A stretch of 64,000 nucleotides of DNA from Pelomonas sp. CA6 (GTDB lineage: Bacteria > Pseudomonadota > Gammaproteobacteria > Burkholderiales > Burkholderiaceae_C): the NCBI RefSeq assembly GCF_022549225.1, contig NZ_JAKZFD010000007.1, positions 124,001 through 188,000 on the forward strand, in the 5' to 3' direction. This document shows, one piece after another, positions 1 to 9,800 of this stretch. The stretch's first letter is position 1, and each line of letters begins with the position of its first letter. The translations under genes and the position numbers were made by a program. The notes below the pieces were generated by a model. The model saw only the letters and a program-made list of their open reading frames with translations. It did not search any database and was not told where the DNA came from.

Positions 1-173
1 TGAGCGAGACCAAGACTTGGATGTGCCTGATCTGCGGCTGGATTTACGACGAGGCCGCCGGTGATCCCGAGCACGGCATCGCCCCGGGCACGCGCTGGGA
101 GGACGTGGACATGAACTGGACCTGTCCCGAGTGCGGTGCGCGCAAGGAAGACTTCGAAATGGTCCAGATTTGA
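1..173 (+). CDS. rubredoxin (first base of start codon outside window)
   Basis: Small one-iron electron carrier of the cytoplasm. Translation from base 3 with an inferred ATG (only TG is inside the window) gives 57 residues. The four iron-ligand cysteines are in two pairs, C9-L-I-C12 and C42-P-E-C45, with the usual GW.Y and D.G...GT.W motifs between them. The length fits the family (about 55 residues). It lies 30 bp upstream of pilG on the same strand, an arrangement known from betaproteobacteria, though no functional link to twitching is evident. Only the first base of the gene is missing. Confidence 0.95.
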   Translation, partial: SETKTWMCLICGWIYDEAAGDPEHGIAPGTRWEDVDMNWTCPECGARKEDFEMVQI

Positions 174-203
174 CGGGCCCACGGCCCGGTTGGGAGACAT
201 GGC

Positions 204-599
204 GTGGAATCCAGCACAAGTCCGAAGACGACGACCAAGGTGCTGGTGATCGATGACAGCAACACCATCCGCCGCAGTGCCGAGATCTTTCTCAAGCAGG
301 GGGGACACGAGGTGGTGCTGGCGGAGGATGGCTTCGACGCCCTGGCCAAACTCAGCGATTACCAGCCCGACCTGGTCTTCTGCGACATCCTGATGCCGCG
401 CCTGGACGGCTATCAGACCTGTGCCATCATCAAGCGCAACCCCCAGTTCGCTGCGGTGCCGGTCATCATGCTTTCCTCCAAGGACGGCTTGTTCGACAAG
501 GCGCGCGGTCGCATGGTCGGGTCGCAGGACTATCTGACCAAGCCCTTCACCAAGGACCAACTGCTGCAGGCCGTGCAGCAGCACCGGCGCGCGGCCTGA
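204..599 (+). CDS. pilG: PilG-type response regulator, twitching motility
   Basis: Single-domain CheY-like receiver of the Pil-Chp system that controls type IV pilus extension. The acidic pocket D17-D18, phospho-acceptor D61 in the CDILMP motif, conserved S91/S92 and K113 are all present, and there is no output domain. The GTG start at 204 is chosen because a GGGAG ribosome binding site (192-196) sits 7 bp upstream; the nearby ATG at 199 is in another frame. It is the first gene of the pilG-pilH-pilI-pilJ-chpA run. Naming as PilG rather than PilH rests on gene order and the basic N-terminal extension. Confidence 0.9.
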   Translation: MESSTSPKTTTKVLVIDDSNTIRRSAEIFLKQGGHEVVLAEDGFDALAKLSDYQPDLVFCDILMPRLDGYQTCAIIKRNPQFAAVPVIMLSSKDGLFDKARGRMVGSQDYLTKPFTKDQLLQAVQQHRRAA

Positions 600-634
600 T
601 CCGCGAGCATTCGGGCGAGCAGCGAGGAGCATCC

Positions 635-1000
635 ATGCCCATCCAGAAGATTCTGCTGGTTGACGATTCCAAGACCGAGCTCTATGCGCTCAGCGAAATG
701 CTGACCAAGCGCGGCTACAGCGTGCGCACTGCCGAGAACGGCGAAGAGGCGATGAAGCGCCTGGCCGAGGAGCGCCCCGACCTGATCCTGATGGACGTCG
801 TGATGCCCGGGCAGAACGGCTTCCAGCTCACCCGCTCCATCACGCGCGACGAGCGCTATGCCGGCGTGCCGGTGATCATGTGCACCAGCAAGGGCCAGGA
901 GACCGACAAGGTCTGGGGTATGCGCCAGGGCGCGCGCGACTACGTCGTCAAACCTGTCAAGGCCGAGGAGTTGATGGCCAAGATCAAGGCCCTGGGCTGA
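635..1000 (+). CDS. pilH: PilH-type response regulator, twitching motility
   Basis: Second single-domain receiver of the Pil-Chp system, 121 residues. D10-D11, phospho-acceptor D54 in LMDVVMPG, T84/S85 and K106 form the phosphorylation site. A GAGGAG ribosome binding site (624-629) precedes the ATG. In Pseudomonas PilH opposes PilG, acting as phosphate sink or on pilus retraction; that role here is inferred from position after pilG and before pilI. Confidence 0.9.
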   Translation: MPIQKILLVDDSKTELYALSEMLTKRGYSVRTAENGEEAMKRLAEERPDLILMDVVMPGQNGFQLTRSITRDERYAGVPVIMCTSKGQETDKVWGMRQGARDYVVKPVKAEELMAKIKALG

Positions 1001-1005
1001 GCGCC

Positions 1006-1530
1006 ATGGCCAACAAGCAAGCCCTGCGCGAACTCCAGCAACGCCTCGCGCAGCGCATGCAGGCGGTGCGCGAGCAACCCCAGGCCGCGAGCTGGCTGGC
1101 CGTCGAAAGCGCGGGCCTGGGCCTGCTGCTGCCGCTGCGCCAATCCGGGGAAATCTTCACCCCCGTTCCGATCACGCCCGTGCCCTACACCCTGCCCTGG
1201 TTGCTGGGCGTGGCCAACCTGCGTGGCGGGCTGCATACGGTGGTGGACCTGGCGCAGTACCTTGGCCTGCGCGACGCGGTTGCGCCCACGCCGGCGCAGC
1301 GGCTGGTATCTGTGCATGCCGAACTGGGCCTGAACTGCGCGCTGCTGGTGGACCAGTTGCTGGGCCTGCGCACCGATGCCCAGCTGCGGCCCGATGACGC
1401 GGCCGACACCACGGGCCGTCCGTCCTTCGCACGCGTGAGCCTGCGCGACGAGCAGGGCCGGCCCTGGCAGGTGCTGGACCTCGAGGCCCTGGCGCAATCC
1501 TGGTCCTTCCTGCAGATCGTGGCCGCCTGA
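1006..1530 (+). CDS. pilI: PilI, CheW-like adaptor of the Pil-Chp array
   Basis: 174-residue CheW-domain scaffold that links the PilJ receptor to the ChpA kinase. The CheW core GVANLRGGLHTVVDL (about residues 67-81) is clear. Start taken at the ATG at 1006, five bases after the pilH stop; the frame stays open upstream into pilH but that translation does not resemble a CheW protein. Expression is probably coupled to pilH. Confidence 0.9.
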   Translation: MANKQALRELQQRLAQRMQAVREQPQAASWLAVESAGLGLLLPLRQSGEIFTPVPITPVPYTLPWLLGVANLRGGLHTVVDLAQYLGLRDAVAPTPAQRLVSVHAELGLNCALLVDQLLGLRTDAQLRPDDAADTTGRPSFARVSLRDEQGRPWQVLDLEALAQSWSFLQIVAA

Positions 1531-1585
1531 GGGGGCGGCCAAGGCAACGAGCAATCTCCTAGAACCGACTTCAACAGAGGGCGAG

Positions 1586-3838
1586 ATGAGCTTCCTGGAC
1601 AAGATCAAGAACATCGGCGGCAAGGCAGAGACCCCCGCGGATCCGGACAAGGTGTCGACCCAGACTCATGTGGACAGCGGTGACAGCGGTGGCCAAGCGT
1701 CCATCATCACCGAGGCCCAGCCCACCGCCGATTTCCAGGAGACCTCGGCCGGTTTCCACGCCTCCGAGGTGCCGGCCAGCGCGCCCACGCCCATGCCGGC
1801 GATCGCGCCGCAACCCGACCGGCGCCAGGGTCTGCTGACGGTACTGGTCGCGGTGGGCCTGATCGGCACGGCGGCCACCGTGGGCCTCAGCCTGGTCAGC
1901 AGCAACCGCAGCGCGGCCCAGGTGCGCGCGGCCGGTCAGGCGATGATGCAGTCGCAGCGTCTGGCCAAGGCGGTGTCCACCGCGCTGCTGGGCAACAAGA
2001 ACGCCTTCGGCGAAATGCGCGAGAGCGTGGGCGTGCTGACCGGCGTGGTCGGCAACCTGCGCACCGGCGAGGGCGAACTGGCCAAGGCGCCGGGCGACGT
2101 GCAAGCGCTGCTGGATCCGATCGCGCCCATGGTGGATCGCGCCGACAAGAACGCCAAGGTGGTGTTGGCGCAGGAAAAGGTGCTGACCCAGGTGGGCCAG
2201 GCGCTGCGCCTGATCAACCGCCAGTCCTCCGACCTGCTGGAAAGCGCGGAGGCCGTGGCCTCGCTGTCGCTGCAAGGGCAGGCGCCGGCGGGTGAGATCT
2301 CCGCGGTCGGTCAGCTGGTGATGCTGACCCAGCGCATCGGCAAGAGCGCCAACGAATTCCTGACCGCCGAGGGCGTGAGCCCCGAGGCCGTGTTCCTGCT
2401 CGGCAAGGACCTGAATGCCTTCCGCGAGATCACCGAGGCCCTGCTCAAGGGCAACCCTGACCTGCGCCTGTCCGCCGCCCGCGACCCACAGGTGCGCGAG
2501 CGCCTGAGCACGCTGCTGAAGCAGTACGAGCAGACGCGCGAACAGGCCAGCGCCATTCTGTCCAACCTGCAAGGCCTGGTCGCTGCCCGCGAGGCGCAGA
2601 CGGCCATCCTCAATGACAGCGAGGCGCTGCGCAAGGGCCTGGACGAGGTGGCGCTGGAGCTGGAGGCCGGCTCGGGCATGAGCCCGCTGCTGCTGCTGGC
2701 CCTCGTGGGCTCGCTGGCGGCGCTGGTCGTCGGGGCGCTGGGCTTCCTGCGCCTGTACGTGAACGACCAGGCCCAGCGCGCCCAGCTGGCCGAGGCGCAG
2801 CGGCGCGAGGCCGAGGCCCAGGAGGCCGAGGCCAAGCGCGTCAACGACGCCAACCAGGCGGCGATTCTGCGCCTGATGAATGAGCTGCAGACGGTGGCCG
2901 AGGGCGACCTGACCCACCAGGCCACGGTGACCGAGGACATCACCGGCGCGATCGCCGATTCGGTGAACTACACGGTGGAAGAGCTGCGCTCGCTTGTGCA
3001 GCAGGTGCAGACCACCGCGGTGCGCGTGACCGACACCACCGTGCAGGTGGACCAGACCTCCACCGAGCTGCTGGCCGCGTCGACCGAGCAGCTGCACGAG
3101 ATCCGCGCCACCGGCGAGGCGGTGCTGCAGATGGCGCAGCGAATCAACGAGGTGTCGGCGCAGGCGCAGAACACCGCCAGCGTGGCGCGCCAGTCGCGTC
3201 AGGCCGCCGAGCAGGGCCTGCAGGCGATGCAGGCCAACATCGGCGGTATGAACCAGATCCGCGACCAGATCCAGGAGACCTCCAAGCGGATCAAGCGGCT
3301 GGGCGAAAGCTCGCAGGAGATCGGCGAGATCACCGAGCTGATCTCCGACATTACCGAGCAAACCAACGTGCTGGCGCTGAACGCGGCGATCCAGGCGGCG
3401 TCCGCCGGCGAGGCGGGCCGCGGCTTCTCCGTCGTGGCCGAGGAAGTGCAGCGCCTGGCCGAACGCTCGGCCGACGCGACGCGACGCATCGCGGCGCTGG
3501 TGAAGACCATTCAGACCGACACCCACGACGCGGTGGCGGCCATGGAGCGCTCCACGCACGGCGTGGTCGAGGGGACCAAGCTCTCCGACGCGGCCGGCCG
3601 TGCGCTGGAAGAGATCGACGCGGTGTCGCGTCGCCTGGACGAGCTGATCGCCGAGATCTCGTCGGTCGCGGTAGCCGAGGCGCGCGCGGCCAACGAGGTC
3701 GGCGCCAACATCCAGCACATCTTCGCGGTGACCGAGCAGACCTCCGACGGCACGCGTTCCACCGCGCAGATGGTGCATGAGCTGTCCCGGTCGGCCGAGG
3801 CGCTGAAGCAGTCGGTCGCGCGATTCAAGGTGTCCTGA
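1586..3838 (+). CDS. pilJ: PilJ, methyl-accepting chemoreceptor for twitching
   Basis: 750-residue inner-membrane chemoreceptor feeding ChpA. Membrane segments lie near residues 82-104 and 367-389, flanking a periplasmic region of about 260 residues with two PilJ-type helical repeats. A HAMP-like linker and a signalling coiled coil follow, with the hairpin tip around 580-615 (NAAIQAASAGEAGRGF). The tip has IQAASAGE where classical MCPs have IEAARAGE, as in PilJ. An AGAGG ribosome binding site (1576-1580) supports the start. An 80-residue Pro/Ala/Thr-rich cytoplasmic extension precedes the first membrane segment, longer than I expect for Pseudomonas PilJ. Confidence 0.93.
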   Translation: MSFLDKIKNIGGKAETPADPDKVSTQTHVDSGDSGGQASIITEAQPTADFQETSAGFHASEVPASAPTPMPAIAPQPDRRQGLLTVLVAVGLIGTAATVGLSLVSSNRSAAQVRAAGQAMMQSQRLAKAVSTALLGNKNAFGEMRESVGVLTGVVGNLRTGEGELAKAPGDVQALLDPIAPMVDRADKNAKVVLAQEKVLTQVGQALRLINRQSSDLLESAEAVASLSLQGQAPAGEISAVGQLVMLTQRIGKSANEFLTAEGVSPEAVFLLGKDLNAFREITEALLKGNPDLRLSAARDPQVRERLSTLLKQYEQTREQASAILSNLQGLVAAREAQTAILNDSEALRKGLDEVALELEAGSGMSPLLLLALVGSLAALVVGALGFLRLYVNDQAQRAQLAEAQRREAEAQEAEAKRVNDANQAAILRLMNELQTVAEGDLTHQATVTEDITGAIADSVNYTVEELRSLVQQVQTTAVRVTDTTVQVDQTSTELLAASTEQLHEIRATGEAVLQMAQRINEVSAQAQNTASVARQSRQAAEQGLQAMQANIGGMNQIRDQIQETSKRIKRLGESSQEIGEITELISDITEQTNVLALNAAIQAASAGEAGRGFSVVAEEVQRLAERSADATRRIAALVKTIQTDTHDAVAAMERSTHGVVEGTKLSDAAGRALEEIDAVSRRLDELIAEISSVAVAEARAANEVGANIQHIFAVTEQTSDGTRSTAQMVHELSRSAEALKQSVARFKVS

Positions 3839-3890
3839 TTCCCCGCTGTTCCTCCGCCCACCGAACTCAAGACAACAGGCAGTGCACAGC

Positions 3891-6800
3891 ATGGACCTCA
3901 CGCGTGAATCCGAGTTTCCGGCCGATCTGAGCCCGCTGGCCTGGGTGCAGGAGGAGCTGCGCCGGACGCTGGAATCGGTGCACAAGTCGCTGCGCCGGCT
4001 GCTGCGCGACGCGGATGGGCGCGGTGCCGAATCGGGTGGCGACGTCGCGGCGGGACCGCTGCTGCAATCGGCCGCGGCCCAGATGCACCAGGCCGGCGGC
4101 GTGCTGAGCGTGGTGGGCCTGCCCGCGGCCTCGCAGCTGCTGCGTGCCGCCGAGCAGTCGTTGCTGCGCCTCGCGGCGGCGCCCGCTTCCCTGAATGGCG
4201 GCGAGGTCGAGGCCATCGAGCGTGCCGGTTTTGCCGTGCTGTCCTACATCGCCAAGGCGCTGGCCGGTGCCGCGCCGGCCTCGCTGTCGCTGTTCCCGGC
4301 CTACCGCCGCGTGCAGGAGATCAACGGCGCGGAGCGCATCCATCCGGCCGACCTGTGGGAGCATCCGTGGCAGTGGCGCGAGCTGCCGCTGGACGGCAGT
4401 GCGCGCGCGCTGAGTGCCGAGCAGGTGCGCGCGCCCTTCGAGGCCACGCTGCTGCGCCAGATGCGCACGCCCGCGCCGGCCCAGGCCCGATTGCTCAGCG
4501 ATCTGTGCGCCGGCCTGGCGCGCACGCAGATGCAGCACCAGGCGCGCACGCTGTGGCAGCTGGCGGCGGCGCTGTTCGAGGCCCAGGCCCTGGACCTGCT
4601 GCGCACCGACACCCTGGTCAAGCGCCTGGGTTCGCGCCTGCTCGCGCAGCTGCGGGCCGGCGCGGACGCCGCCGTGCCCGACCGCCTGGCCAAGGACCTG
4701 CTGTTCTTCTGTGCCCAGGCCCACGAGCCGGCGCCCGCCCAGCAGGCCCAGGCGCCGCGCTTGATGAGCGTGCGCCGCGTCTACGAGCTGGACGCGGCGG
4801 GCGGCGACTACGAAGACGACAGCCTGGGCCGCATCGACCCCGGCTGGGTGGCACAGGCGCGCCGTCGCGTGGCGCTGGCCAAGGAATCCTGGGGCTCGGC
4901 GGCCGAGGGTGAGACGCACCGCCTGGCCGGCATGGACGAGCAGTTCGCCAATGTGGCCGATTCGCTGCTGCGCCTGTTCCCCAGCGGCGAGGTGCTGGGC
5001 GAGAGCCTGCGCCGCGCGGTCGTTGCGACGCTGCGCTCGGGCCGTCCGCCCGCGCCCGACCTGGCGATGGAGATCGCCACCAGCCTGCTCTACATCGAGG
5101 CGGCGCTGGACGATGAGGCCTTCGACCAGCCCGAGCAGGCGCAGCGCGTCGTTGGCCTGGCGCGGCGCATCGAGGCGGTGTCGCATGGCGAGTCCAGCGC
5201 GGCACTGGAAACCTGGATGGAGGAGCTCTACCGGCGCGTTGCCGATCGCCAGACGCTGGGCTCGGTGGTGCACGAGCTGCGCGCCAGCCTGTCGGAGATC
5301 GAGCGCCAGGTCGACGAGTATTTCCGCCAGCCCGCCGAGCGCGAGAAGCTGATTCCGGTGCCGGGCCAGCTGCAGGCCATGCGCGGCGTGTTCACCGTGC
5401 TGGGCCTGAACCAGGCCGCCCAGGCCGCGCTGCGCATGCGCGACCAGGTCGACGAGCTGGCCAGCACCGAAGTCGACCCCAGCCTGCCGGGGCCGCGCAC
5501 CCAGTTCGACCGCCTGGCCAACAACCTGGGCGCGCTGGGCTTTCTGATCGACATGCTCAGCGTCCAGCCGCAGCTGGCCAAGCGCATGTTCCAGTTCGAC
5601 GAGGACAGCGGCCTGCTGCAGTCCCTGGTGGGCCGCGAGAGCCGGCGCAGCGCGCCGGTACCCGACGAGGCCGCCGCGACGCCGGGCCTGATGGCCCAGG
5701 TGCAGGCCACCGCCCAGGCCCTGGCCCAGGGCCAGGCGCAGCCGGAGGAACTGGCCCGCGACCTGGAGCGCCTGTCGCAGCAGGCCCGCGCCGCCGACGA
5801 GCCGGCGCTCGCCGCCGCGGCCCAGCAGGCCCAGCGGCTGCTGGGCGAAAGCCCGCAGGCCGCGTCCGGCGGAAACCTGGATGTCGCCGCGACGCCCGCG
5901 GCGGGATCCGAGGCGGGGCCGCCGTCGCAGGACATGGCGGCCGTGGCGCAGCCGCTGCAGGACTTCCTGCAGGCCAGCGCGCCCCTCGCGCCGCCGCCGG
6001 TCGCCGCCAGTGCGCCGGTGCCGCATGCGCCGGAGGCGGTCGACGAGGAGATGCTGGGCATCTTCCTGGAGGAAGCGGCCGAGGTCGTCGCGACCGCCCG
6101 TGATGGCCTGGCGACGCTGAACCACGCGCCCGCCGACCGCGAGGCGCTGACCACAGTGCGCCGTGCCTTCCACACGCTCAAGGGCAGCTCGCGCATGGTG
6201 GGGCTGCAGGACTTCGGCGAAGCCGCCTGGGCCTGCGAACAGCTGTACAACGCCCGCCTGGCCGAGTCCGATGCGCAGGCCGATGCGGCGCTGCGCCGCT
6301 TCACCGCCGAGGCGCTGGACGAACTGGCCGCCTGGGCGGAAGCGATTGCGGCACGCGCGCCGCATGCCCATGCGTCCGCGCCGCTGCGCCAGGCCGCCGA
6401 TGCGCTGCGCCTGGGCCGTCGCGACGCGACGGCGGCACCGGCCGCTGCGGTGGCGCCGCCGGCGGGCCTCGACGCTGGGGCCGTGCCCGAAATTCATGCC
6501 GAGGCTGAGCCCGAGACCGAGACCGAGGCCGCGGCAGACGTCGATGAGGTACCGACGCTGACGCTGGATCTGGCCGAGCCGCCGCGCGCGGAACCGCCGG
6601 AGCTGACGGCGGAGGTGCCGGAGTTGACGGCCGAGCTGCCCGAACTGGGCGAGGTCATCGAGCTGGGCGAAGTCGGGCTGGTGTCGATTCCCGGCGCCGA
6701 GCCGCTGCCGTCCGAATCGCTGCCGGAGCCGGCTCCTGACTTCGAGCTGCTGTTGCCGGAACCGGCCGAGCCGCCCTTGGCCGGCGCCGAGCCGGCGCAG

Positions 6801-9800
6801 CCCGACGCCGCGCTGGATGGCCTGCTGCCGCTGGCGGACACGGCACTGGGGCCGTTGCATGCGAGCGCGGCGCCCGCCGCTGTCGCCTTCGAGCTTCCCG
6901 AGATCGAGCTGAAGCTGGACCTGGGCGACGGCGATGAGGCGCAGCTCAGCCGCGGCGACGGCCCGGCCGTGGCCGAGGATGCCGATGCCTCGCTGCCCGC
7001 GTTGCAGCCCGAGGCGCTGACCGAGCTGATCGAGGTGGCGGAGGTTACCGAGGTTGCTGAGCTCGGTGACGTGGGGGAGCTGGACGAGCCCGCCGAACTC
7101 CCCGCGCCCATGCCGCCGGCTGCCGACGCGCAGGCCATGCCCGATGCGCAGGCCGCCGAGATGGACGAGCCTCCGGCGCCCGGGGCGCCGGCTCCCGCGC
7201 TGGCGCTGGTCGGTGGCACTGATCTGGAATTCCGCGCGCCGGCCGAGCCCGTGTTCGATGAGGAGCCCGTCGCCGAGGCCGGCGATGAAGGCTACAAGCA
7301 CATCGGCCCGCTGCGGGTCAGCATCGCGCTGTTCAACATCTTCCTCAACGAGGCCGACGAGTTGTCGCGCCGGCTCAATGTCGGCCTGGCCGAATGGGTG
7401 GACGCGCCGGGCAGCGAGATGCCGCTGGAGGCCGAGAGCCTGGCGCATGGCCTGGCCGGTAGCGCCGCCACCGTGGGCTTCGAGGATCTGTCGCATCTGG
7501 CGCGCGCGCTGGAGCTGGCGTTGGGCCGCTCGCTGCACCTGGCCGAGCCGGACACGCAGCTCTTCCTGCAGGCCTCCGACGACATCCGCCGCCTGCTGCA
7601 CCAGTTCGCCGCCGGTTTCCTGAAGCCGGCCGACGCGGCCTTGCTGGCGCAGCTGCAGGCCTATCCGCCGGTCGACGCGCCGCGGCGCAGCGAGCCCGAT
7701 TCGATGATGGACGCGGCCGGCGCGCTGCCGGACGAGGACTTCGCGCCCGACCAGCCCGACGACATCGAACCCGAACTGTTCCCCATCTTCGACGAGGAGG
7801 CGCGCGAGCTGCTGCGCCAACTGCACGCCTCGCTGCGCGAATGGGCCGGCGCGCCCGAGGACACGGCCGCGCCGGGCGCCACCTTGCGTGCGCTGCACAC
7901 CTTCAAGGGCGGCGCCCGCCTGGCCGGCGCGATGAAGCTGGGCGAGCAGGCCCACCGTCTGGAATCGGCGGTCGAGCGTCTGCTGGGCGGCGGCGCCGAG
8001 TCGTCGCGCATCCATGCGCTGCAAGACGAGGCCGACGCGCTGGAGCAGGCCTTCGAGCAGCTGCGGCAGCGTTGGCGCGAACCCTCGGTGGCGCCGGTCG
8101 AGGCCGCGCCTGCGCATGCGCCAGCCGCGGTGGACGCCATGGCCGAGCCCGAGACCCCGCCCGAAGCCCCGGCCCGGGTGGCGGAGCCCGCGCCCGCGCA
8201 ACCGCTGGCCGAGGCGGCTGCCGAGCCGGTCGCGTCCGTCGCCGCAGCGGACGCCGGGCAGGCGCCGCAGGTGGACTGGTCGCGCTTCTCCGACCAGCGC
8301 CCGCCCGAGGTGCCCGAGGCCGCGCCGCTGGCGCTGCAGGCCCAGGTGCGCGTGCGCAGCAGCCTGCTGGAACGCATGGCGGCGCTGTCCGGCGAAGTCA
8401 GCGTGCGGCGCTCGCGGCTGGAGTCCGAGCTGGCGCAGATGAAGGGCGCGCTGCTGGACCTGGACGACAACCTGGACCGCCTGCGCACCCAGCTGCGCGA
8501 ACTGGAGCTGCAGGCCGAGGCCCGCATCGCGGCGCGCCAGGAGGCGGCCCAGCAAGCGGGCAAGGACTTCGACCCGCTGGAATTCGACCGCTACACGCGC
8601 TTCCAGGAACTGACCCGCATGCTGGCCGAATCGGTCAACGACGTGGCGACCGTGCAGCGCGGCCTGCAGCGCAACCTGCAGACCGGCGAAGACGAACTGG
8701 CGGCACAGGCGCGGCTCAATCGCGAGCTGCAGGACGACCTGCTGCGCACGCGCATGGTGGAGTTCGACGCCAGCCTGGGCGAACGCCTGCACCGCGTGGT
8801 ACGCCAGGCGGCGCGCGAAAGCGGCCGCCAGGTGCAGCTGGAGATCCTCGGCGGTGGCATCGAACTGGACCGCAGCGTGCTGGAGCGCCTGACCGGCGCC
8901 TTCGAGCACCTGCTGCGCAACAGCGTGGTCCACGGCATCGAGCCGCCCGAGCAGCGCGCGCAGGCCGGCAAGCCGGCGCAGGGCCGCATCACGCTGAGCC
9001 TGGCGCAGGAGGGCAACGAGGTGCTGATGCGCTTCGCCGACGACGGCGCGGGCCTGGACCTGGCGCGCATCCGTGCGCGCGCGCAGGCCCAGGGGCTGCT
9101 GCAGCCCGGCGAGGCGGTCGACGAGGCGCGGCTGATGGAGCTGATCTTCGCGCCCGGCTTCACCACCGCCGACGCGCTGACTGAAATGGCCGGCCGCGGC
9201 GTGGGCATGGATGTGGTGCGCTCCGAGGTCAACACCCTGGGCGGCTATGTGCTGACCCGCTCGGAGCCGGGGCAGGGCGCCAGCTTCGAGCTGCGCGTGC
9301 CGCTGACGACGGCGCTGACCCAGGTGGTCGTGCTGCGCTATGGCGAGCGCAAGGTCGCGGTGCCGGCCAGCCTGATGCTGTCGGTGCAGCGCGTGCCGGC
9401 CGAGCGGCTGGAGCAGGCCTATGCCGATGGACGCCTGACCCTGGGCGGCGAGGCGCTGCCCTTCTACTGGCTGGGCGGGCTGATGCATGACAGCGACCGC
9501 GGCGTCGTGCAGGGCCGCACGCTGCCGGTGGCGCTGGTCCACAGCGGCCAGCAGCGCCTGGCGCTGCATGTGGACGAGGTGCTGGGCAACCAGGAAGTCG
9601 TGGTCAAGAACCTGGGGCCGCAGCTGATGCAGGTGCCCGGGCTGGCCGGCATCAGCCTGCTCGCGTCGGGCGAGGTGGCGCTGATCTACAACCCGGTGGC
9701 GCTGGCCAACCGCTACGGCGCGACCGCGCAGCAGCGCATGCAGCGCCAGGCGCTGCCCGTGGTCGAGCAGGCCGCCGAGGTGCCGCTCGCGCCGCTGGTG

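Noticed and set aside
880-1005. Upstream extension of pilI inside pilH
   Set aside because: The extra residues do not resemble a CheW protein and lie in another frame of pilH; the ATG at 1006 gives the normal length.
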